Assembly (NCBI RefSeq): GCF_000218235.1
Contig: NZ_GL945017.1
Span: 1,365,598 to 1,429,597, forward strand
Source of the DNA: Hallella multisaccharivorax DSM 17128
GTDB lineage: Bacteria; Bacteroidota; Bacteroidia; Bacteroidales; Bacteroidaceae
DNA length: 64,000 nt
Reading direction: 5' to 3'
Part shown: positions 35,017-41,995 of the stretch, in pieces
Layout of the letters: each line of letters starts with the position of its first letter
How positions within the stretch are numbered: the stretch's first letter is position 1
Made by a program: the position numbers and the translations under genes
The notes under the pieces: generated by a model
What the model was told of the DNA's origin: nothing
Database searches by the model: none
The model's input: only the letters and a program-made list of their open reading frames with translations

Positions 35017-35397
35017 ATGGCATTTTCGACTTTTAAAGACGAAAGGTTCATCAAGAAGAAATTTGGGAATAAGGAGCATTTCCTTGTCCCCAAGGGCTAT
35101 TTTGATAAATTTTCAATTCGTTCATCCTATGAGGCAAGTGGCTTCCAGGCCCATTTTCATTCAATTTGGTATCGCTATCGTGCAGCAGGCATCTCTTCCG
35201 TAGCTGCTTGCTTATTGGTTGGGGTCTTAGTATTTGGTTCATTGTCACATAAGCATTTATCGGTGTCTTCAAGTGGCGAGGCTTTAACAAATACAAGTGT
35301 GAGCCACTTTGTCAGTTCTATGTCGATGGACGATGTGATGAACTATTCCATGATGGATACCGGCGATATGTACTCTTATATGTCGGATTCTGAATAA
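35017..35397 (+). CDS. Single-pass membrane protein, anti-sigma-like layout
   Basis: 126 residues of unknown family. The soluble basic N-terminal region (residues 1-55) is followed by one membrane segment near residues 59-76 (SVAACLLVGVLVFGSL) and a Ser/Met/Asp-rich tail. Such layout, a short cytoplasmic head and one helix, is seen in anti-sigma and anti-sigma-like proteins, but no zinc motif or sigma gene is adjacent. The gene precedes by 12 bases a Spy/CpxP-like exported protein, so they are probably in one transcript. No family can be assigned with confidence. Confidence 0.5.
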   Translation: MAFSTFKDERFIKKKFGNKEHFLVPKGYFDKFSIRSSYEASGFQAHFHSIWYRYRAAGISSVAACLLVGVLVFGSLSHKHLSVSSSGEALTNTSVSHFVSSMSMDDVMNYSMMDTGDMYSYMSDSE

Positions 35398-35409
35398 AAT
35401 GGTGTTTCA

Positions 35410-35829
35410 ATGAAAAAGGTACTTCTTGTATTCTGCGTGTTTTTCCTCTCTTTGGGAGTAATGGCGCAAGGTCCTAATAAGTTTAATCCGGAACAGTTTG
35501 AAAAGGAGCTGCATCAGTTTATAGCTTCTGACGCAGGATTAACACCGGGAGAAGCCGCCGTCTTCTTTCCGCTGTTTGATGAAATGCATGCTAAGCAACG
35601 TCCACTATTTGACAAGTTTCGCACGTATATGCATACGAATACGCAGGACGATCATGCCTGTTTAGAAGCTATTAGGGCTATGGACAATATAGATATTGAG
35701 ATAAAAAGACTTCAAAGTCAGTATCACATGAAATTCTGTAAAGTGCTGCCGGCCAGCAAGGTACTCCGCGTAATAAAAGCAGATGAGCGTTTCCATCGTC
35801 AGATTTTCAAGAAGATGATGCGGAGGTAG
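35410..35829 (+). CDS. Spy/CpxP-like periplasmic protein
   Basis: 139 residues with a signal peptide (KKVLLVFCVFFLSLGVMA, cleaved after MAQ). The mature part is helical and charged: LTPGEAAVFFPLFDEMHAKQ, then RVIKADERFHRQIFKKMMRR. This resembles the LTxxQ-type Spy/CpxP periplasmic chaperones and heavy-metal sensors found in Bacteroidetes near sigma or two-component genes. It has no obvious metal ligands apart from His and Cys in HMKFCKVL. Function is inferred. Its end overlaps by 23 bases the end of the convergent small Cys-rich gene. Confidence 0.65.
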   Translation: MKKVLLVFCVFFLSLGVMAQGPNKFNPEQFEKELHQFIASDAGLTPGEAAVFFPLFDEMHAKQRPLFDKFRTYMHTNTQDDHACLEAIRAMDNIDIEIKRLQSQYHMKFCKVLPASKVLRVIKADERFHRQIFKKMMRR

Positions 35830-36007
35830 TCTTACAAGACGACCTCTTTCTCGACTCCTGGCGCTGTTGTTTTTTACAAACTTGCTTTAAAGCGCATCCA
35901 TAACATGGGTCCCCAGTTTTCACGCCTAAGACCTTTTTAACCCTTATAGCAGCATATATTATACATGAAATGAGGATCGCGGCGATAATAATATATTGAA
36001 TGTGCAT
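35807..36007 (-). CDS. FeoB-associated Cys-rich membrane protein
   Basis: 66 residues from the ATG at 36007; a longer ATG start at 36043 would add 12 polar residues. One membrane segment (YIIIAAILISCIIYAAI) is followed by GDPCYGCALKQVCKKQ, three cysteines in a short Lys/Arg-rich tail. This is the layout of the small proteins often found beside feoB (PF12669). Here it is far from feoB (61364), and its 3' end overlaps the convergent Spy-like gene. Likely inner membrane, supposedly helping ferrous iron uptake. Confidence 0.75.
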   Translation of the reverse strand: MHIQYIIIAAILISCIIYAAIRVKKVLGVKTGDPCYGCALKQVCKKQQRQESRKRSSCKTTSASSS

Positions 36008-36116
36008 GTTATACGAGATATGATTAAATGTAAAGTAATCCATATCTATTGACCACTAAAATCATGCCAAAAACAAATATTTTGCTTTTTTATTCGTTTG
36101 TTCGGTATTCTTTTCT

Positions 36117-36124
36117 TATTTTTG
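36117..36124 (+). promoter_or_regulatory. -7 box for the guanylyltransferase gene
   Basis: TATTTTTG with TTTG (36097-36100) 16 bases upstream, 32 bases before the start codon. Spacing is shorter than the usual 19-21. Confidence 0.5.
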
Positions 36125-36155
36125 CAACTTAAGAGATTTATAAAGACAACTGTTT

Positions 36156-37220
36156 ATGACACACCAACACAATCATTTAGTCATTATGGCAGGTGGAATA
36201 GGGAGCCGTTTTTGGCCAATGAGTACCGAGGAGAAGCCGAAGCAATTTATTGATGTTTTGGGGGTAGGACGTACATTGATTCAGATGACTTATGACCGTT
36301 TTCACGATATCTGTCCTGACGAGAATGTATGGATTGTTACCAATAAAAAATATGCTCTTCTTGTCCATGAGCAGTTGCCTGATGTCCCTCAAAGTCATAT
36401 TTTGACGGAGCCGTGTCGCCGCAACACAGCGCCTTGCATCGCTTATGTCAGTTGGCGTATCAAGGTTACCGACCCACATGCCAATATCGTGGTGTCTCCG
36501 AGCGACCACATCGTAATGAATACGGAAGAGTTCAGACGAGTAATTGTCGAGAGTCTAAGCTTTACCCAGGAGTCCGACTCTATCGTAACTTTAGGTATGA
36601 GAGTTACTCGTCCAGAAACAGGGTACGGATACATTGAGGCTGATTTATCTTCTAAAACATTGAGAAATAAGGAGATATACCGTGTTGATACATTCCATGA
36701 GAAGCCAGACCTTGCAAAAGCTACTCGCTATATGGGCATGAGCAATTACTATTGGAATTCGGGTATTTTCATTTGGAATGTTGAGACTATCGTTAATGCT
36801 CTTCGTATTTATGCTCCACGCATCAACAATATCTTTGAGCGTTTGCAAAGTATATATGGTACTCCTCAAGAGCAATCAGCGATAGACTGTTGCTATCCTG
36901 ACTGTGAAAATATTTCCATCGACTATGCAGTTATGGAAAAGGCTGAGGAAATTTTTGTATTTCCTGCCGACTTCGGATGGAGTGATTTGGGCACATGGGG
37001 TTCATTGCTTACTCAGACTAAGCATGATCTGAATGGGAATGCCTGCATAGGCAGTGATATTAAAACCTATGACACTCATGGATGTATTATTCATACTACT
37101 CAAGAGCGTCAGGTTGTCATTCAGGGCTTATCCGATTGTATTGTTGCGGAGCATGATAACAGACTTTTGGTATGTCGCCTTTCTGAAGAGCAACGAATCA
37201 AGAGTTTTCTCGAACAGTAG
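36156..37220 (+). CDS. Mannose-1-phosphate guanylyltransferase
   Basis: 354 residues. The nucleotidyltransferase signature is VIMAGGIGSRFWPMSTEEKPKQ-type at residues 9-30; the segment NIVVSPSDHIV, further along, holds the metal-binding SD pair, and GYGYIEAD and YWNSGIFIWNVE the sugar site. It is the single-domain ManC type, without the C-terminal mannose-6-phosphate isomerase half. It makes GDP-mannose for surface polysaccharides. It stands alone; convergent folK follows after 127 bases in which I find nothing. Confidence 0.92.
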   Translation: MTHQHNHLVIMAGGIGSRFWPMSTEEKPKQFIDVLGVGRTLIQMTYDRFHDICPDENVWIVTNKKYALLVHEQLPDVPQSHILTEPCRRNTAPCIAYVSWRIKVTDPHANIVVSPSDHIVMNTEEFRRVIVESLSFTQESDSIVTLGMRVTRPETGYGYIEADLSSKTLRNKEIYRVDTFHEKPDLAKATRYMGMSNYYWNSGIFIWNVETIVNALRIYAPRINNIFERLQSIYGTPQEQSAIDCCYPDCENISIDYAVMEKAEEIFVFPADFGWSDLGTWGSLLTQTKHDLNGNACIGSDIKTYDTHGCIIHTTQERQVVIQGLSDCIVAEHDNRLLVCRLSEEQRIKSFLEQ

Positions 37221-37347
37221 ATTCCTTATTAACGATATGGTTGCCACTGACTTCGAGGTAGCTCCCTAAAGCAATGGCTTTTATAGAATTAGCGCGCTTA
37301 TGATAAATAATGCTGGCTACAATTGTCTTCAGCGCTCTTTCCGACGA

Positions 37348-37758
37348 CTATTTATTCAAGATCTCGCTTAGAGGTTTCATCACAAAGTCACGTTGCTCCA
37401 TCAATGGATGGGGAATTTTCAAGTCTGAATCATCTACATGGAGGTCATCATAGAGCAAAATGTCGATGTCGATTACCCTGTCGTTATAGCAACCATCAAT
37501 GCTTTTTCCTGTACGTCCAAGTATTTTCTCAATGATTTGCGTTGCTGTAAGCAATTCTCGTGGCGAGAACATAGTCTCACAGCAAACGCAGGCATTGATA
37601 AATTTGTTGGGTGAGGAAAACCCCCAGGGAGTGGTTTCATAAAGCGAGGATTTCTTTACGACGTGCCCTACTCTTTCGTCAATCAAGTCGACAGCGTCCC
37701 TAATGAGCCGTTTTCTGTTGCCGATATTCGATCCTAAGCTTAAATACACTGAATGCAT
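37348..37758 (-). CDS. folK: HPPK, 6-hydroxymethylpterin diphosphokinase
   Basis: 136 residues, close to E. coli FolK but slightly shorter. It has SLGSNIGNRKRLIRDAVDLI at the start, the pterin-binding Asn-x-Phe region (KFINACVCCETMF), and the metal-binding DIDILLYDD with HPLMEQRDFVMKPL. It transfers pyrophosphate to 6-hydroxymethyl-7,8-dihydropterin in folate synthesis. It is last of the closely packed minus-strand run ftsX-DUF3098-uppP-truB-queA-folK. Confidence 0.93.
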   Translation of the reverse strand: MHSVYLSLGSNIGNRKRLIRDAVDLIDERVGHVVKKSSLYETTPWGFSSPNKFINACVCCETMFSPRELLTATQIIEKILGRTGKSIDGCYNDRVIDIDILLYDDLHVDDSDLKIPHPLMEQRDFVMKPLSEILNK

Positions 37759-37773
37759 GAGTCTGTTTTAATC

Positions 37774-38967
37774 TTAGTCGACAATGAGAAGGCTGTCGCC
37801 GAAACAACCAAACTTATATCCGTGTTTAACGGCCAGACGATAGCATTCCATCACATTTTCATAGCCGCCGAAAGCAGCTGTTGCCATCACCAAGGTGGAT
37901 TCCGGATGATAGAAATTGGCGATCATGGTATCTGCCAATTGATAGTCATAAGGCGGAAAAATAAACTTTGAGGTCCAGCCATCATATTCCTTTAAGTAGC
38001 CGTCCGTACCGGTGGCAGTTTCTGTAGCTTTTGCTACGCTGCATCCAACTGCGCAGATATGGTGCCCTGCGTCTTTGGTCTTATTTACAATATCACAGCA
38101 TTCCTTGTTGACGATCATCGCTTCTGAATCCATTTTATGTTTTGACAAATCCTCCACTTCGATCTTTGAGAAATTACTCAGACTACAATGCAAAGTGATA
38201 AAGGCCGTATTGATTCCCTTGATTTCCATACGTTTCATGAGCTCGCGACTAAAGTGCAAGCCTGTTGCCGGAGCCGTTACCGCTCCCACATTCCTGGCAT
38301 AGATGGTCTGGAAATTTTCCATATCTTCTTTTGTTGCATGTGAGTGGACATGCATGTTCTCCATGCCAGGCTCTACTGGCCTATTATTAAGGATATAAGT
38401 AGGAAGTGGGCACTCGCCCAAGGCATAGAGGTCGTGTACGAATTGGTCGTGTGGACAATCGTATAGGAAGCGAAGCGACCGCCCACGGCTTGTTGTATTG
38501 TCATAGACCTCAGCTACCATAACACCGGCATCATCAAAGAAGAGTTTGTTTCCAATACGAATTTTTCGGGCCGGTTCTACAAGCACATCCCACAAATGAG
38601 TCTCTTCGTTGAGTTCCCGAAGAATGAATACCTCAATCTTTGCATCCGTCTTTTCCTTTGTCCCATAGAGCCGCGCAGGGAAAACCTTGGTGTCATTGAG
38701 CACAAACGTGTCGTCTTCACCAAAATAATCGAGCACATTACGGAAGTCGAGGTAATCACCTTCAACCGGCTGCCCCTTGGTATCTTTCTTGAAAAGCTCT
38801 ATCTCTCCTGTCGTACGATGGAGCACCATCAGTCGAGATTCATCACGGCGGAAGACACGAAAAGACTCCTTGGCGCCCTCATCGTTCACAAACTCACGCT
38901 CGATGCTGTGAGGATATAATGCCACAAGATCTTGCGGCAGATTGAAATTGAATTGTGATAACTTCAT
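37774..38967 (-). CDS. queA: tRNA preQ1(34) S-adenosylmethionine ribosyltransferase-isomerase QueA
   Basis: 397 residues, with the conserved LSQFNFNLPQDLVALYP start, FVLNDTKVFPARLYG, TAPATGLHFSRELM and a late FIFPPYDYQLADTMIANFY region. It transfers the ribose of SAM to preQ1 in tRNA to make epoxyqueuosine. The length is greater than E. coli QueA (356). Its first codon overlaps the end of truB by 4 bases; folK follows 15 bases after. Confidence 0.95.
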   Translation of the reverse strand: MKLSQFNFNLPQDLVALYPHSIEREFVNDEGAKESFRVFRRDESRLMVLHRTTGEIELFKKDTKGQPVEGDYLDFRNVLDYFGEDDTFVLNDTKVFPARLYGTKEKTDAKIEVFILRELNEETHLWDVLVEPARKIRIGNKLFFDDAGVMVAEVYDNTTSRGRSLRFLYDCPHDQFVHDLYALGECPLPTYILNNRPVEPGMENMHVHSHATKEDMENFQTIYARNVGAVTAPATGLHFSRELMKRMEIKGINTAFITLHCSLSNFSKIEVEDLSKHKMDSEAMIVNKECCDIVNKTKDAGHHICAVGCSVAKATETATGTDGYLKEYDGWTSKFIFPPYDYQLADTMIANFYHPESTLVMATAAFGGYENVMECYRLAVKHGYKFGCFGDSLLIVD

Positions 38968-39653
38968 ATCTTATCTTTTAACCACTCATCAAAGTGGTCG
39001 AAATCTATACATTTGTTTACAGTGATGTCTCCTACACGAGTACGCCTCAGAGCTGTCAGATAGGCTCCACTTCCCAATGCTCTTCCAAGGTCTCTGGCAA
39101 GTGCCCGGATGTAAGTGCCTTTGCCGCACACCACGCGGATGGACAGCTGGCCATTATCCTCATTGAAGCTGGTTAGCTCTATCTCATCAATATGGATGTG
39201 CTTAGGCTTCAGCTTCACCTCCTCGCCCTGACGTCGCAATTTGTAGGCTCTGTCGCCACTTATCTTAACGGCGCTGTAGGTAGGAGGAATCTGCTCGATG
39301 TCGCCGGTAAACTTCTTCAGAATCTCTAAGATCATCTCACGTGTGATGTGCTTCCAGGGATAAGTCTGATTGATCTCATGCTCGAGATCATAGCTGGCGG
39401 TTGTGGCGCCTAACTGCAAGATTGCAGTATACTCTTTCATATGGCTCTGGAGCTGCTCTATCTGCTTGGTGCAATGTCCTGTGCAAAGAACCAGCACTCC
39501 TGTTGCCAGAGGGTCAAGGGTGCCGGCATGTCCAACTTTCACTTTCTGCCCCACAGCCTGTGACAAGAGATAGCGGCAATGAGCCAGTGCGCCGAAGCTG
39601 CTCATTCGGTAAGGCTTGTCTATAGCGATTATTTCTCCCTTGATGAAGTCCAT
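38964..39653 (-). CDS. truB: tRNA pseudouridine-55 synthase TruB
   Basis: 229 residues. The catalytic Asp lies in VGHAGTLDPLATGVLVLC (residues 39-56), the usual TruB motif; GTYIRALARDLGRALGSGAY is motif III. It makes pseudouridine 55 in the T-loop of tRNAs. The C-terminal domain is the short kind. It lies 12 bases downstream of uppP and overlaps queA by 4 bases. Confidence 0.95.
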   Translation of the reverse strand: MDFIKGEIIAIDKPYRMSSFGALAHCRYLLSQAVGQKVKVGHAGTLDPLATGVLVLCTGHCTKQIEQLQSHMKEYTAILQLGATTASYDLEHEINQTYPWKHITREMILEILKKFTGDIEQIPPTYSAVKISGDRAYKLRRQGEEVKLKPKHIHIDEIELTSFNEDNGQLSIRVVCGKGTYIRALARDLGRALGSGAYLTALRRTRVGDITVNKCIDFDHFDEWLKDKI

Positions 39654-39665
39654 TTATCGCGTGGG

Positions 39666-40541
39666 TTAATCAAACATCACCATGCTATGGCCACTGAGCA
39701 TCCAAGCGAGGATAAAGGCACCCACTAAGATGCGATACCATCCAAACCACTTGAATCCGTATTTGGAGAGAAAGCTCACAAACCATTTCATTGCCAACAG
39801 TGCTACGATGAATGCCACCACACAACCTACGAGAAGCATGATGAGATTGTGGGATATATCCCAACCTGTGCCGACAACATCGTGCCCGACAAACAATTCG
39901 TGAACATCCAGGCCAGTAGCCACAGCCATGGTTGGCACCGCAAGGAAGAAAGAAAACTCAGCCGCACGGCGACGAGTCAACTTTTGGCTCATGCCTCCCA
40001 CAATAGTGGTCATCGATCGGCTAGTACCCGGAATCAGAGAGAAGCACTGAATCACGCCGATCCAGAAAGCACGGCGCTCCGTCACCTTGTTGGCTTCGGT
40101 GCCTTTATTAAAAATGCGATCGCAGAAGAGCATGAAAATACCGCCCACCACGAGCATGACAGGTACGATCCAAATGGCATTGGAAGGCGTCAGCATGAAA
40201 TCGAGCATTCCACTTTTCTTCACTATCAAGCCGATGACGCCAGTAGGAATGAAAGCTACCAGCAACAGCCAGTAGAAATACCACTTATGCTTGATTTTCT
40301 GCCACGTATTGCTTCCTGCTGGTGCCGGTGTGTGGTCGAGTCGGAAGAAACGACTCCAATAAAGCACAACGACAGACAGAATGGCACCAAACTGGATAAT
40401 AATGGTGAAGGCTTTAACAAAGTCAGAATCCTCCACTCCCAAGAGATTCTCTACGATGAGCATATGTCCCGTAGACGATACGGGGAGAAACTCGGTGAGC
40501 CCCTCAACAATAGCAATGATAATGGTCTGTAGAAGCGTCAT
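39666..40541 (-). CDS. uppP: Undecaprenyl-diphosphate phosphatase
   Basis: 291-residue integral membrane protein. The BacA active-site motifs are EGLTEFLPVSSTGHMLI near residue 12 and SLIPGTSRSMTTIVGG near residue 178, with about eight hydrophobic segments. It recycles undecaprenyl pyrophosphate for peptidoglycan and polysaccharide synthesis. The first base of its start overlaps the last of the DUF3098 gene. The position between DUF3098/ftsX and truB is the common Bacteroidetes order. Confidence 0.95.
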   Translation of the reverse strand: MTLLQTIIIAIVEGLTEFLPVSSTGHMLIVENLLGVEDSDFVKAFTIIIQFGAILSVVVLYWSRFFRLDHTPAPAGSNTWQKIKHKWYFYWLLLVAFIPTGVIGLIVKKSGMLDFMLTPSNAIWIVPVMLVVGGIFMLFCDRIFNKGTEANKVTERRAFWIGVIQCFSLIPGTSRSMTTIVGGMSQKLTRRRAAEFSFFLAVPTMAVATGLDVHELFVGHDVVGTGWDISHNLIMLLVGCVVAFIVALLAMKWFVSFLSKYGFKWFGWYRILVGAFILAWMLSGHSMVMFD

Positions 40542-40819
40542 CAGTCTTTGGGTTTACGGATGATGGCGTATATCAAGGAGATAAAGCCCAGAAAGCATAC
40601 TACGGGCGCTACCTTGATTCGACGGGCGCTAAATATATCAGGGTTGAATGCCTGTTCGGTAGAGCTTGAACCGCTCATCAGCACAAAGCCAAGGATGACA
40701 ATGGCGAACCCGATGGCAAGCAGGATAAAGTTTGTGCGGTCGAATGCATAGTTTCGGCCTCCCCCAATTTGTTTTCCTTGGGTATCGGGAACCTGCTTTG
40801 ATTGATTGTTAATTGACAT
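40541..40819 (-). CDS. DUF3098 membrane protein
   Basis: 92 residues with two predicted membrane helices: FILLAIGFAIVILGFVLMSG and VAPVVCFLGFISLIYAII. The linker holds FNPDIFSARRIKVAP, the family signature. DUF3098 proteins are found between ftsX and uppP in Bacteroidetes, as here, but the function is unknown. The N-terminal 25 residues are soluble and polar. Spacing is 27 bases to ftsX and a 1-base overlap with uppP. Confidence 0.88.
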   Translation of the reverse strand: MSINNQSKQVPDTQGKQIGGGRNYAFDRTNFILLAIGFAIVILGFVLMSGSSSTEQAFNPDIFSARRIKVAPVVCFLGFISLIYAIIRKPKD

Positions 40820-40846
40820 ATTATCAGATGATTAATAATGTTATTA

Positions 40847-41731
40847 TCAGATTTTATACAAGTCTCCGGCCTTCATCCGCAGGAATCGGTTGACGGAGAT
40901 ATTAGCGCAGATGACAGTAATCACAATGCCAAAGAAAAATACAGAGGCTCCTGTAATCGCCATCTCGCGCCAGGTGATAACCGTGAGTATCTCTGGCTCA
41001 TAGCGATAGAGCGCATACATGCCAAACCCTAAGGCAGTGCAGGCCAGGGCTGCTGCGATGATGCCGATGAGGACCGCGTTCCAAACAAACGGGCGGCGGA
41101 TGAATCCCCATGAGGCTCCCACAAGCTTCATCGTATGAATGGAGAAGCGGCGGGCATAGATGCCAAGCTTCACCGTGTTGTTGATCAGTGAGAAAGAGAC
41201 GAATGTAAGAAGTATAGCGAGCACGATCATGGCTACGCCGATCTTGGCAAGATTGCGGTTGACTGCGTCGATGAGGTCCTTCTGATAGGTGATGTCTGAG
41301 ACCTTCGGATATTTTTTTAGCTCTTTCGTGATCCATGCCAGTGAGTCGTTATTGGCATAGTCACTTTTCAACGTGAGCTCGATAGATGAGGAAAATGGAT
41401 TCACGCCATCAGTAAATGTCGAAGGATCGGTCCCCATCTGCTTAGCAGCGTCGTGCAGGGCGGATTCCTTGCTGATGAAATGGATGGTCTTGATGTATGG
41501 ACGACGAGCCAGACTGCGGGTGATGGTTTGCGCCTCATTGTCAGCCATGTCTTGTTCGAGCATCATGGTGACCCTCAGATTTTCCTTCACCAGGGCAGAA
41601 AGATTGCGGCCGCCGAGTGTGGAAAACGCTACTAAACCGAGGAGGATGAGCACCAATGCCGTACTGATGCAAAGTGTCACGGATTGGAGGCGGCCTGTGC
41701 GCCTGGTGCTCTTAACATGTTTTTTCTTCAT
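40847..41731 (-). CDS. ftsX: Cell division protein FtsX
   Basis: 294 residues from the ATG at 41731. The longer in-frame start (41767) would lie over the promoter box at 41765-41772. Four membrane segments are predicted (LCISTALVLILLGLVAFST, a middle LAKIGVAMIVLAILLTFVSF, AVLIGIIAAALACTALGFGM and GASVFFFGIVITVICANISV), with an extracytoplasmic loop between the first two. FtsX with FtsE drives cell wall hydrolases at division. Its ATPase partner, an ftsE-like gene, lies 7 kb away in another run. Confidence 0.88.
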   Translation of the reverse strand: MKKKHVKSTRRTGRLQSVTLCISTALVLILLGLVAFSTLGGRNLSALVKENLRVTMMLEQDMADNEAQTITRSLARRPYIKTIHFISKESALHDAAKQMGTDPSTFTDGVNPFSSSIELTLKSDYANNDSLAWITKELKKYPKVSDITYQKDLIDAVNRNLAKIGVAMIVLAILLTFVSFSLINNTVKLGIYARRFSIHTMKLVGASWGFIRRPFVWNAVLIGIIAAALACTALGFGMYALYRYEPEILTVITWREMAITGASVFFFGIVITVICANISVNRFLRMKAGDLYKI

Positions 41732-41764
41732 TATCGAATCAGCGATATATATCCAGTTTTGCTG

Positions 41765-41772
41765 CAAAATTA
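41765..41772 (-). promoter_or_regulatory. -7 box for the ftsX-folK unit
   Basis: Reverse-strand TAATTTTG, matching TAnnTTTG, 34 bases before the start of ftsX. Confidence 0.55.
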
Positions 41773-41849
41773 CAAAATGTAGACTGAACGTGCGAATGAT
41801 TAACTGGCATTAACATGATAGGCTATTACTCCCCCGCTGCCTATACACT

Positions 41850-41978
41850 GTAATGGCAATGCGTTTACGGTGTAATGGCAATGCGTTTACGGTGTAATGG
41901 CAATGCGTTTACGGTGTAATGGCAATGCGTTTACGGTGTAATGGCAATGCGTTTACGGCGTATAGGCAATGCCGTCAT
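41850..41978 (-). repeat. Tandem array, 22-bp period, unit GTAAACGCATTGCCATTAC (minus strand)
   Basis: Five copies start at 41850, 41872, 41894, 41916 and 41938 (coordinates of the left edge) with a decayed sixth at 41960. They are identical, with spacer GGT on the plus strand. Read in the sense of fbp, the gene directly upstream, the unit differs from that behind cdd (19429) at only two of 19 positions. The decayed copy lies 18 bases after the fbp stop. The array ends 80 bases before the ftsX promoter. Confidence 0.9.
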
Positions 41979-41995
41979 AGCGTTAAGGGATGGGA

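Noticed and set aside
37221..37347. Gap between the guanylyltransferase gene and folK
   Set aside because: I looked for a stem-loop, small ORF or repeat and found nothing convincing.
39849..40532. Plus-strand ORF of 227 codons
   Set aside because: Antisense to uppP, whose catalytic motifs are intact; the amino acid composition is low in hydrophobics and has no recognisable domain.
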